Shown here piece after piece: positions 36,201-49,800 of a stretch of DNA of 64,000 bases. This DNA is from Angiostrongylus vasorum (lineage: Eukaryota; Nematoda; Chromadorea; Rhabditida; Metastrongylidae): positions 868,001 through 932,000 of the forward strand of contig JADANN010000467.1 in NCBI GenBank assembly GCA_018806985.1, read 5' to 3'. The notes beneath the pieces were generated by a model. It was not told the origin of the DNA. It made no database searches and saw only the letters and a list, made by a program, of their open reading frames with translations. Within the stretch, counting starts at the first letter, position 1. The number at the start of each line of letters is the position of its first letter. Position numbers and translations under genes: made by a program.

Positions 36201-39200
36201 AGAATGTAATTGTTTGAAATCCTCATTCATTCTAATTTCAGCTCTAGGTGAAAAACTCTGGGTTTTTCAAAAACAAGTATTCCTTATTTGGTAGTGGCTG
36301 ATTAGACCACAACATCGTTAAAGTCTATAAGGCTTCATATTTACTGCATTTAATGAAAAATCATTTATTTCTGGCCAGTAGTCTTCTTCTCAGGGCGCGT
36401 GTGGCGGACTGGTTGGAGGCTCCCTGCAACACACACGTGAATTCGATTCACGCGCCCTATGGCCCACCAAGCCGTCCATCCCTCCGGGGTCGGCAAATTG
36501 ATACCAGACTTGTCTGGGAGGATAGCAGCACTGGTTCAATACATCAATAGGCCACCGCGAGTTATTGTAAAGGCTGGTACCAGACTTGTCTGGGAGGATA
36601 GCAGCACTGGTTCAATACATCAGTAGGCCACCGCGAGTTATTGTAAAGGCCAGATATGCATCGAGTCACCTCCAAACGATGCTTGAAGAAGTCGGATGCA
36701 TGACACATCCCTCAGGGGTTGATCAACACCGAGAGCTTTATCCTTTATCTTTTTCTCACTAACTAATGATTCTTCAGGAACTCGTCACGATTTTCACAAT
36801 TTTTTTAAGCAAAAAAGTCTCAAATTTCATTCCATTCTGATAGTACTTTACATAAGAAGATTATTTTTGGAAGGTCAAAATTGCTCTGGAAGTGATTATT
36901 TGTTTTTCTTTTTTTTGCGAAAAGTGAACGTTCCCGACATAGGTTCCACCAGCAATGATTCTTCGAAAAAATGTGAATGCTTGTGAGTTCCGAGAAGAAG
37001 TCGGCGGATTTCCAGCTCTACGACTTTGTCAGAATTGGTATGTCATATTGATTGAGTTCCCTAATTGGCTTATACTAAAAGGCTTCACTACACAACTTAT
37101 GAAATCGATAATTGCTATTTCACATGCGAAATTCTCGAAGATTCCCTTCTGATAAGAATTTCTATAATTAGGCTTCATTCAGGTGGAATGCGCAAGATAT
37201 CGTGCAAGAGTATACGGTAGACGAAATAATCCTCGGCATGGCTTCCCAGGTGAGCGAAGCCGACGACGTCATTGTGGTAGAAGATCTGCGAGGTGCGTCA
37301 CTTGAACTCCATTTTAATCTCTGCAGTTTTAGAGCATAGTGAAGGAATTTACTAGGGTTACTTTTTTTGGAGCTATTATTTGTCAGATTTTGAAATAATT
37401 ATTTTTTCTGTGAGATCAGTTAGTTTAACTACTTCTCTTTCAAGAAATATTGCTGTAGTTGATGCTTCTCCGTGTCCAAATTAAAATACGGAATGTCAGC
37501 TTTTTTTCCAAGGAAGCTAAACAAATGAGACGCGTTTGGCATTTTCCGGCATGGAAGTGAAGAAATTTACTACTTAGTGATCATGAAGACTTAGTGATTT
37601 AATTAATTTAGACTACATCTTTGGACCAATGCACTTCACGCGACTTGATGTCGTAGCTTCATCTATAATGCGTGGTCGTGACAATGGTCTACCGTCCTAC
37701 AATATGCTCAGGAAGGCCTTCAATTTACCGGAAAAGACGTGGAAAACCATCAATCCAAAGCTCTACCAAACCAATAGAGAGGTATGATCTTTCACTAGAA
37801 GGCTGAGAATCGTTTGATTTCTTCTGGTAACCTATATTGGAAGTTGCTATGTAGGTAGAAGTTACTGCTTTCGATGGATTTCATTATTTGTTCACTTCCA
37901 ATTATATGCCTGTTGAGACTCCAAGTGTTGAACGTTTAGTACAAGCACCAGAATTGAGCTTGAATAGCGGTGGGTAATTGCTTACTTGCAAAACTACTTA
38001 TTTATGCGAACATTTCCAGCAATGTGCCTTAGTGCTGAGAGCGTGAGCTACACTGGACGAACTGACACTGGGCGAACAAAGAAGATACTAAACAAAGATT
38101 TCAATCACATAGAGCACAAAATGCCTTCTTGAGCGTTCTCTGTTTGGTCATGGAGGTGTTTGACTGTGTAGATTGCGGTCAACCTGACTTTTCCATGCTC
38201 TGAGGAAGGTGGAATGCGCCGAAACGTCTCCTTGCTTGTAAATAAAATAATAAAAATAACACCTCGTGTTTGCACAGTAGGAACATAAAGAATTGTTCCT
38301 TCAATGCCGAGGTTAATAGAAAATTGGTCGTGGGAACTAATATAAGATGTGATTTCATTCGTTATTGGGCAGCTCAAGTCAGCACAAGTGGATTATCCAT
38401 TCATTCCTTAACGCTCTACCATGCCTGAAGGACACAAACAGCATAACAGCTCTCGTAAAGCTCCAATTTTTTTTGCTAGATGATTGACACAATTACCTTA
38501 CTTGGCCCTAACATGAAGTAGGTTAACTTTTCACTGCCGGTACGGTTGAAAATGGGACTTCACCACTTCAGTCAGCTTGCGTTGTGGAGGAGCTCTTTCT
38601 ACACATAAGAGTTCGATATTCAGGGCCCCTCCAACCATGAGGACGTGAAGCCATTGGGCTCTTAAACAGACATGCTTTGCCACTACTGAAGCTTGTAGCT
38701 TTGATATGCATCATTGGCAAGATAGCACATGAAGGTCTAAATGTTTTTCTAAACAATTCATAGGCGTCTTCATAAGAGTCAATAGAAAGCAGTGCTTTTC
38801 AGTTGTTTTAACAAAATTGGGATTCTTTTTAGTCATGAAGTTAGTAACTCATTCTCTTTTCGCTAAAATTGTCGAAAATTTGGGTACAAAGTATTGATAA
38901 AGGTGCTTTCCTACAGATGTTCGATAAATTGGAAGCTCTCTATGGTGATATCAACTATCTGGATGCCTACGTCGGCGGAATGCTGGAAGTGAATAACGGC
39001 CCAGGAGAGCTCTTCAAAGCCATCATCAAGGATCAGTTTGAAAGACTCAGAGACTCCGATAGGTGAGATTTTCTTCTACAATTTACGTCTATTACTGCGA
39101 AGCTATTATGAATACCGTATCTATGGTTATGATTATGGTTATCGGTATCGTTACTATATTTTTTTGATGTTTGGGACCACTGATCAGTTTTGAAAACGCT

Positions 39201-40795
39201 CTGAACATAGTAAGAGATGCTTTTCTCATTTCCAGAGTGAAGTTCTTTTTTTCCCGTGGTTAAACGTCGATCGCTTCGAACATATATCAGCACCATTAAT
39301 GATAAGACTCTAATCTTCTTGCGTGTTAGTACTCCTCATTCCCATTTGTTGCAGTTAGTCGAGGACATCCAATACTTCACTCACATCTTTTGTTATCCAT
39401 TTAGTGATAACCAATTGATTAACAACGTGATTTTCTGAGCAACGTTTTTGATGAAGACAAACATACGTTCGTTTTGTTCGGATAACCGTTGAACGGATCA
39501 AGCCGAAATGAACCGCAGAGTCAATGAGGATGATGAGAAGCTCGATATATCCCTTTTTTTACCTTCTTAAAGCTATATACTGCTTTTTCGCTTAGATTTG
39601 GTCTTTGATCTCCTGTGATTTCTTAGCCCAACGAGAATAATAATAATAATCACCTCATTATGCATAGATGCAACTCCACAAGCAATGTTTTTTCTTGCTA
39701 TCCTGATATTGACCATTCAAGCTCGTCTTCTGGCAATATGGCTAAGTTCTGTGATCTTTTTATTAAATTTGAGTTAGATTTGTTATATTTAGCACAATGT
39801 CTTCAACAAAGCAGTGATGGTGAGCTTTTTTGGTTGTTGACCATCACCATCACGTCTTCAATTCTAGTTGAACTAACGCTGAAATAAATCTACACCTTTC
39901 AAGCACTTGAAATTCACTGTGTCTTTTTGGAGAATTTAGTCGACTACGATAACACTCTAGCTTTCAGACGTCTTCTGTGCTACCTGTTCTCCCATTAATC
40001 GTCGAGCAACTCGAGCTGGTGCCATTAAACTTCTATTTCTCTCCATCGCGTGCAAGAGTAGCCAATGAGTTCTGCTCGTTCAAGACCTGACCGTCATATT
40101 TTTTTATACGGTTTTCGTGAAGATCTGTAATCGTCGGGTCGATGCAATTCTTGCTGTACGTTTGATATGCCGAGGAATCCAATCGCCGACGGCCCTTGTC
40201 CTCCACAATTTCTCATGTAGAACGGTATCTTTGATCTTTGGTCGTTGATGTATGTCGGAACACTCTCCCACTTGCGTGATACGCGATACTCCTAGAATCG
40301 TCTTTTTCAACTGCGCGTTCATAACGCTGAGTGATCCTTCATCCTGCTAATGTAGCGACCAGGTTTCTGATCTCTACGTGACGACAATAAGTATCGTGGA
40401 GGCGCACATTGTTGTAGCCGTCAAAATGATAGAAATATAGTTTTAATGGTTGGTTGTAAGAACTATTAGCAGTCGAACTGACTGCTCGCCCTTGTACGAA
40501 CTTTTCACGCGGGGTTTTTGGTGATAGTCGTGGTGTGGGACCCTAAAAGTGCGTCCTAAAACGTGGATAACTAAACCATTGTTTTTATTTACAATAATTA
40601 CCATCGAATCGGTTTATGAGCTCAGAGGAGAACGACGACATTGAAGCACTGCCCGAAAAAATTCTTATCAACCTCATGTTAGCTCAATGTTCCAAGAAGG
40701 TACAATAATTGCACTAATATGTGTATACCGTTATTATGTTTATACAATATTACGAACTACCCATGCTCAACTGACGCGTCGTTGGTGTTAATTGT

Positions 40796-40832
<37 letters not shown>

Positions 40833-43800
40833 CGGTGGCTGACATTTCGACGATTTCGGCTTTTCCAGGGCTCTGGGCGAATTTTATGTGGCGATATCCC
40901 CTATAATTCAGCAAACTGTCTGTAGTACTGATGAGGATCTAATATACGAATGACCGCCATCTCATTTAAAACTTCTTTGGTTCTGTTATTCGGTTTTGTT
41001 TGCTTGATTTGAGTCTTGACTCCCGTGCTAGGATGCCGGCAGCCACTTCGACATGATCACCATTGGGCTTTTTGTGCCTTATGCGTAACTAGAGAAATAC
41101 TTTAACGAATTTTCAGTTTCTTATGTACGTGTTGTTTTATGCGGAGACAAAGTGGTCTTTCCATTCCTCCGAGCGGGAAGGCGTAGACTTCGCATAAAAG
41201 AATATAAATCTAGATGGGAAACTTAAAATTCGACAGAGTACTTTTTTATAGGTACCGTCTGGGTGTCGGAGTGCAATCGTCATGGTGTTGTAATTGGCGA
41301 TGTTTCGACGGGTCTTGCGAATACTTTTTTTCCACCCTTTCCAACATTGAACATCACTGCCGTTCTTCTCTTTTTTAGATCTCCTTTTATCTCATTTCTT
41401 CATTGTTTTGCGAAGTCGCACGTCAGCGGGCGGTTTTGTGTCGTCCGTGCGGTTCATGTTGGCGCATCAGTTCGAGTGTTCATGGCGACAGACGTCTTTT
41501 GGTGAATTTCAAACTAGGATTTCATAGCGCTAACGTGAAGGTGTTCAATGATCCAATCGTATTCCTCGTATATCAATAACGGCATCTTTCCAAGAGACGA
41601 CTAATGACCTTAATAAATCCCAGTTCATGGTGGTTTTGGGACTTCTGTTTTTTTTTGATTTTAGCTGCTTTTTCCTCCACTTCGCGCGGAATGAAATTTG
41701 CACGAAGGAGGCGATAGTCTGGTTCCATGTAGAATTTTGGGACAACAGCGACATCAGTTAGGAAAAAATCTTCGATTTTCTATGGTGTGGATATTTGGTT
41801 GTGTACTCTCCGTTGGGAGACTCACTTCCAGCGTTGAGAGGTTACTTCTGAAATTGCGAGTTACCATGTATAGTTTTGATCGTTATGACAAATTCAGGCA
41901 GCTGTTGGCCCTGCTCCTTCCATTAAAATTCATGAGGGTGAATGTGACGTTCTTCACACGGCTGAGTCTAATCCTAGCGTGGAAATCTCCTGTGTTCAGA
42001 TGTTCGATGACGTATTGCGCTTTTTTCCGTGCTAACAAAACACAACCAATAGCAAGGCAGTGCTGAGTAAGAAATGTCACGAAGAGAGTCGACGACAGAA
42101 TGACGATTATTCAGAATTATTGTGGAGTGGAATACAAAAGAAAGAATTTGTTCTCTTGTAAAATCAGCAATCAGATTGAAAGAGCAGTTTATTGCTAAAT
42201 CGAGCTCTGGATTAAGAAACGATGTAAGGAGACGTCGCCATGTATTAAACAAAGCATCTCGATGGTCCTCTTCTTGGGTAATGCACATTCACAGCTTGAT
42301 CACTGTGTGCATTCAAAACCACTATTGAAGAAAAATTTTTCGAAAAAAACAAACAAAACAACTACCGTGGACTGTTTTTCTGTTACACACTGTTCTGCAA
42401 AATATTGTTCAGTGAAAGCTATGTTTCATAAATAACAACGTTTTAACTTATTCACTATGATTAGGAGCTCTTATTTGAGCAACACTGAATGAGAAGAAAC
42501 TGTGGAGTTCATTTTGAGGTTTTGGTTCGAGAACCGTCAGAATGACCTTTTCACTGACGAAGAAATCAAGAAAATACACAAAACGACACTGAGGGACATT
42601 ATTCGCGAAACCACCGAGATCTCTGATCAGTGGCTTCAAGAAGATGTGAGTCAATTCGTAACTTTATATGGAGAATATAAGAAATCATAAACTTTAAATG
42701 GGAAGTTGTAGAAAAGTGTTTCTATGCCATAGCAAATCGAGTTGTAAGTGGACAATTAATCTGGATACGTGCATTTTTTTGCTTTGTCTATTACTTTGGA
42801 ATACATAAACATATCTTTGCAAGAAATAAGGAAAACGGAAAGCGAGGAAATAAGGTAAACTGCTCCAAAATGGTCATCAGCGCATTCATGACAACGTGGC
42901 CTCTGCAGGAGTTATAGTTATTAGTCGTTGTTAGTTCTGTTTAGTTATTGGTTACACGGTGCGGAAATAATAACGCCTTTTAATTTTAAATTGGCATATC
43001 TTCGAATGCTTGAAATACAAGCTTTCACTACTTGCAATAAAAACTATTAAACGATAAAAGGATAAAGCTCTCGGCGTTGATCAATCCCTTATGGATGCGC
43101 CATGTATTCGAATTCATTAAGCATCGTTTGGAGGTGATTGAATGCATATCTGGCCTTTATAATGACTCGCGGTGGTCTACCGATGTATCGAGCCAGTGCT
43201 GCTATCCTCCCAGACAAGTCTGGCACCAATTTGCCGGCCCTCGAGGGATGGAAAGCTTGGTGGACCTGGATCGCGGGAGTCGATCCCATGTGTTTGCAGG
43301 GCGCCTCCGACGCCACACGCCGCGCCGCCATATAATAAAGACTACTATTATTTATTTGTTTATAAGGCGGAATCAAACTAGCACCATGCTTATGATGACG
43401 GACATCACTACCACTGTGCTATCCAACCCCTAGTAAAAGCTATTAAAAGTTATACTTCGAAAGACTGACTTTCATTTAATTTCGGCATGAGTGCTCAATA
43501 ACATCTTGCGAACTGCTCTTACGAACTTGCTAGCGCGAGGTTGACATCACTTCTTTTTCAGAATCGATGGCTAATATTTCGGCATTTTCGACTAACTCAG
43601 AGCTTAGACGTACGACGTATACCATTCGATATTTTACTATTCCTTCAATGTTCCCTAATTCTAATGAAAACCCACCTCGAAGTCAGAAAAAACTAGATTT
43701 TTGAACTAGAATTTCGTTAGAATTATACGATGAAGCAACTGTGACATTGCAACTAGACCGCAATCGTATGTATAGTCTGTATTTGCTCGATTCTACGATT

Positions 43801-46800
43801 TCAGGTATTCTACTTCAAGGAAGGTGATCCATGTCCACAGCCGTTCCAGGTGAACGCCACAGGTCAGTTACTTACCTCGTCTTCAACACAAATGAGTAGA
43901 GTTATAAGCGGCGATCTCTTGAAACTCCGTCTACTTTTTCGCCACGAGCATTGCTCGTTTAAAAAAATTCGTTCCAAAGAAGGTTTTCTAAAAAAATAGC
44001 TTTTCATAGACGTTGAAAAGAAAAAATATATAAGGTGTGTCTCACTTTTTATTTTCTGCCTACTACAATTTTTACGGCAGGGTATTATGCGAAATGCAAC
44101 CACCACTTTGCCGAGATATTTGCAAAACTCCGGACCGCAGGTGTCTGCGGTGGGAAACGAACGCGATATTACCCTTTCCGGGAGCTAACGCGTTCACCAC
44201 CAAACCATGCGTGTCCTTGGTTTCACCTGTCTCTCAGCTAGTTCTATCGATCAGTGCCATCACCCGTTGTGATTATATAAGCTATACTATCTGCAACAAA
44301 TTAGGTATGAATTGTAATCAATGCGTTGGAGTACGCTATGTGATAGGTGATTGTTCATACAACATACAGATGAGGACAATATTCCTTCTTCGAGTTCTCG
44401 AACCTAGAACCGGATCGGTTGGTCTCTATTTAGTTCTGCTGGGAATTCTTTCTCATCACTTTGTATTTTTTTCACTGAAAACGTGATTGTTGTGAGTTTT
44501 AATCCGCACTTATGGCTTCGTATCATAAAATGCCTACTATTTTAACGTGATTGTGCGCCAAGAGGTCCTTGCTGCCATCGTATACAGCACTCGGTACTTA
44601 TTGCAGGACTGGAGCAATGTGTTCCGTTTATGAGATTCGATCATTTCACTGGAAATGAGGTCACGTACATCTTCACCCTTATTGGACTGGGATGCATTCC
44701 ACTAAGTACGTTCGTAGTTTTTCGACTTATGTATCAACATCAAAGCAAAGATCAGCCCAAGGAGGCGCTTTGTAGGGAAAAAGTGATAGGAGCTGTGTAG
44801 ATGACTTCGGATTTCTGCAATGCTGCTATTAACAGCGTAACAGGAAGATAATAGAAAAACTATAGTTGGATGTGCAACTTTACTCTTTTTTTCTGCTCTG
44901 TGCCCTTTTTTGGGTTATGATCAACTTCAGTCACAAAAATTTGCAAATTTCCATAATGATTTTATAGGTATCATTACTACTTAACTAGTTACTTGGACGT
45001 CCCGTCCTCACTGGTTGTGAGACCCTCAGCGTATTCTCCATTATTCGGAGTCTTGCTGGTTTAACCGTTGTGTTTCCCTGGAGTTCCGGGGTCAGCCCGG
45101 CCAATGTCTGCCCTAGGTTTTCACCACCACAGGCAGTCGCCGCCCTTGTAGATCGGAGAGAGATTTTCCGCCGTGCGACCAGTTTGGTACCAGGGCGGTG
45201 GCTGATCCTGGCATCAGTTTACTCTTAGCTGGGCTTCCTGATGGAAACGCCGGACTCTTTCTCAACCTGTGAGACCTTGCCGGGGAGATGAATCTCCTCG
45301 CTGTACATCGCAGCCCGGCACCTAGGACATCTCCCAGCTACCATGGGGCGGTAAACCATTGGGAGGATAAATATCATTGTATAGTTATAATGTAGAAAGT
45401 CATTCTAATATGGTGTGAGAAACATGCATTATCCTAAGAGATCATTGCCAACAAACTTTCACCACATCTACAAATACTACTCTTATTTAATACATTTGAA
45501 GTTCATTAGGAGAACATCGTATACGCTCTGATCTGAATTGACACGAACAGCAGTCGATGACGTTTTTTCTAATTGGAGATTGTTGAACGCAACGCTGTGC
45601 CTTGCAGTCTGCTTCGGTATTGGCTATATGCTGATCCAACGTCGTCGTCGTATGGGTTGGGACAGCTCGTACGACGACCTCTCGTCAACCGCCATCGATG
45701 TCGACACAACCAACGAGGGCTACCATGTGCCGGGTACGCCTCTCTTTATCATTACTATTATTGGCTTTAATGGTTATTACTTACCTCGGTTTATTTCACA
45801 TGAACAATCTTCCACATCTACTGTCCCCAGCACTTTCATTCTGCGCGTTGTCATGTATCCGTCATCCACGAAGGTGTGTGGATTTGCATGTCCACCTCGA
45901 CTGCAGCCTTTGGTTTCGTCTTTCAAATAGAAGATTTTGATGACACAGTTTGGGTTTCAAGATTTTGCAGTCGTGTCATTCAAACTTGAGTGAGACGAGA
46001 ACAGCCAAACGAACATGGTGGTGTTCTATGTGCCCATCGGTTCCAGAGAAATTCTAGTGAAAAGTTCGTGTTGACAACAGTGTCTTCAGTTGTTCTCTTA
46101 TCTACAGCAATCGCGAGGTTGTTATTCAGCATACGTTTACTTCCTAACAAATATAACACATACAACACAGCGGTAGCTGATGTTTCGGCAGTATCGCCTT
46201 CTTTAGAGCCTGGAAGGGTACACTGATATGTAATTTACTAGGTCAAACGCTTCAACAACGCAAACAGAAAGATGAAAATCTGAACAATAATTACACGGTC
46301 ACTAGCTTCTTAAAAGACCCACCGTTTTTTATCTGTCTTCCACTTAGAGTCGCATATGGTTGATTACTGCACCACCCCACATCAAAAAATCAGTTCTGAG
46401 GTACGGGGCTAGATCATGCGTTATCTCAGGGCATTCTTCCCTGCTATTCATTCTTGGATTTTTTGGAGTTTATTCAAAAAGCCTCGAGAAATTTGCACGT
46501 TGGTGTTTTGGCATCCTGTGCGAGGATAGCGACTTTTACATCAAAAATCTTCTCCGCCATGTTTTTGTATCCTATGCATGCCCAGTGGCGTGCCTTGTTT
46601 TGATTTTCGTTAGCCATCTGGGTGTTCTTTTATGCGAGTACATAAAAGTCTGCCCGTTTCGCCGATATATTCGTCCGCACAAGTACTACAAGAAATCAGG
46701 TATATCGTACCTGAACTCATGCACTCACCGTCTCTGCCGTAAGGGCAAATTACGTTGTAATCCAGTGCCGAGGTTAATAGAAAGTCGATCATGTGTGTAT

Positions 46801-49800
46801 CAGTGCTTTCAGTGTCAACAGTGCTTGGGAAAAATCCCTAAAAGAATTATTATCGTCTTTTGAGCTCTCTGACTTCATTCTTTAAGAAGAAGAAAGGCAA
46901 ACACAGGGAAGAAAATCGAGAATTCATTAAAGGCTGTGGGACACACAGAATGACGAAACTTAATTGAACAGGGCCTATTTTATTTTATGTCGCTATTTTT
47001 GCTTTTTAACATAACTTTCGGTATAGTAATTCCATAGTTGCAGTGTGGCGCAGTGGTCGGAAGCACCCTGCATTACACATAGGATCGATTCGAGCGCCGC
47101 TGGCCCACCGAGCCTTCCATTCTTCGGGCTAGGCAGATTGGTACCAGACTTGTTTGGGAAGATAGCAGCACTGGCTCGATAATTGGCAAACCACCGCGAG
47201 TCATTGTAGAGGCCAGATATGCATTCAGTCACCTCCAAACGATGCTTAATGAAGTCGAATGCACGGCCCATCCCTCAGGGTTTGATTAACGACGAGAGCT
47301 CTATCCTTTGCCTTGTACAGTAATTTCATAAAATTAAGGAAACAGGATGTGCAGTGGTTAAAGATGCTGAGCAATAGATTCGACATGGCTGATTTTTGCG
47401 CCTTTTATTGCCAGTTACATCTCCCATCCCTCCGGAGACGTCTATTGATGCCATACTTTTCTCTGAAAAGTTGTCTTAGACAGCGACGGTTGAATAAAAA
47501 GGAGAGTTGAAGCAGAACTGTTTCAGGATTTTAGGCAGAGTTAACTCGACCATCACCTAACGATGTTCATGAAAAACAGAACAAAACCCTCAAGTTGCAG
47601 CCGAGTCTTCACCTAAATTAAGTCTCTGTGTGTGACAGATGCGAGGTCACGAACTAAATCCGAATAAGTGCTGACGCTCGTTGAGTATGTGAAGTCCAGT
47701 CGCGTAAATGAAGAAAAGTGTGGAAAAAAATAAGCGGTGGAAGTGACCGGATGACTAGGTTTCACTGGCTGTTGAAAGTGATGAAGGAATAAGAAATTAA
47801 TGAATCAATCAGTGGCGAAATTGAGAAAATCTGATTAGCGGTTTTTATAAAGATTGGTAAAACCCTATGATAACAAACGTTTCAGCGTTCGAATGGTTAC
47901 AAGAGTGCTACGTGCGTCAAGTGATTGTGGAAATTTCTCCTGGCTCGTTAGTCGTCCGAAAGCCTCGAGGTGGAATTTTAAGGAAGATGATTTTCTCGGA
48001 AAACGCTAAGGTTCGAACTCGTTGAGTTGGTTTTTTTGAGAACAAACTCCTAGCCGACTTTGTGTTTAGCATTAGACACCATATTCTAAAAAAAAGCACC
48101 TTGCAGAAGCCGAATCTGAGAAGGTTCTTTAATAATTAGGAGCCGTGCTAATACAGTCATCCATTTTAAAACGTAGATTCCCGAAACAATTTAGAAATCA
48201 CAACGGTATGAGGTGTTAATAGTTGGAATGCGATTTTTCTTCAAAGAAGGCTTACCAGGTCTTCTAGTCCAATCCATTACTGATTGGTGAAAAGTACAAA
48301 ATAAAAAATAGAACCGACTGGTGGGAAAATGAAGTGATGGGATTTTAATAAAGGTGAAGAACAACCGTTAAGGTCACTGTCTTCCACAGCGTGCCGAACG
48401 CCTCCGGTGTTCATGGACCGTACTGTCTCATAAAAATGGTGAAAACACACGATTTGGTAAGTTGTTTCATCAAAACCATTCTCCATGGCAGCTCAGAATG
48501 TCTTCATTATCTAAATGAGTACGAACTGCAAAACCCCAGCGGTCTTTTGCGTCATTTTGTAGAATTAATTTTTTTAAAAAACCTACCTAGGCGGAAAACC
48601 CCTGTATCTGATAGGAAATAAATGCGAATTCAAAGTTTTTAGTTCGAAAGTCAATTCATCACCGCTTCGCTGACCTTCACGTTTAGGGTGCTTCGTCTTC
48701 CTTCTGACAAACATCTACCGGAGTTCCTCGCCGCACTTACGCTTTCTTTGAAAAAACTCGATGGTCAACTCACATGTCTCCTTATACCAAATAAAGCGCT
48801 TCTCGAAAAAGCCGAAACAGAGGTCAAATTTTTGTCTCTAACATATTTAAGGCCTGTGATTGTTGTTTCCAAAACAGAAAATCAAATATAGGCGTTTTTC
48901 AGGAACGCCGTCAGCAGCGTTTGGACCATTTCTTCCGTGAAGCTTATGCCCGTGCCTTTAATCAGCCAAAGCTGAGCGATTCAAACATACACGAGAACGA
49001 CACTAACAGCATTCTCGATCAGACCATCACTAAGTGCGATCGTTGTGATTTACTTGATAATGAACTTATTTATCTGAATTACTTGTTCTTTACGTTTTCT
49101 AGTTTTTTTTGCCTACAATTTTGCTAACAATAGGAGCTCACCTTTTTTTTGAAGTAGTTTTCATAAGAATTTTCTTAGCCTACTATGTTGTAGACACGAA
49201 TTCGCACAGGCAATTGGGATGCGAGAGACGGACATGTTCGTACAGCGGATGTTCGCCATCACCTCTCATTCAAGCAGTGACATGGTGACATTCGCAGAAT
49301 TTCTTGAAGTACTGAAGAAGTTCAGCGAAGGTGAGAAAGGCAACATAAGAGTACAATGTGTTTAAATGAAAAATGGGATACTGTCTAAGGATAAAAAAAC
49401 TCTGACCCTTCATTCATCTGTATCACCCGTAGTCCTGTTGTTCGTCGAGTGACTCGAGCAGGCACCAGTATATCTTCCACTTTTTCCCGGTCGCGTGCAA
49501 GAGTACGCCAGTAGGTTCAGCTCGCTCTAGGGACTACTTGAGCATCATATGTCTATTCTAGGTTTTCTCTGTAGAATTCTGTCCAATGGGTCGGTGCTCT
49601 TCCTGCTATAAGCATTTGACATCCCGATGAATCCAGTCAGTAACGGTTTTTGTCCATTGGTTGTCGTTCATGTGCATTACGTTTCCGAACTATCTTATCT
49701 TCGCCATTTTGCTATGTATAATGAGGTTTCCAATTTTTGGTCATTGACACAAGTTAGGGCTTCGGATGCCCTTTCTCATTTGCGTTGTATTTTCGACTGC

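Larger units (their letters stand above)
39940..42080 (-). mobile_element. RTE-type retrotransposon, decayed and interrupted (copy C)
   Basis: Minus-strand pieces in element order from right to left: endonuclease region (42,060-41,700), linker (41,570-41,260), then the C-terminal part (40,420-39,945) including AVGDWIPRHIKRTARI. Each matches copies A or B at DNA level. The 40.45-41.25 kb gap holds unrelated sequence, including a GTT repeat and a Penelope-like tail. DUOX intron 15. Confidence 0.65.

Noticed and set aside
41698..42066. 122-codon plus-strand open frame
   Set aside because: It is antisense to RTE copy C; DNA similarity to copy B shows the true coding strand is minus.
45538..45930. 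130-codon open frame starting upstream of DUOX exon 19
   Set aside because: Only 45,608-45,733 matches DUOX and has splice sites in phase; the rest is intron.
46360..46863. 167-codon plus-strand open frame, the longest in the window
   Set aside because: It is antisense to the Penelope GIY-YIG remnant, whose minus-strand frames carry the recognisable motifs.
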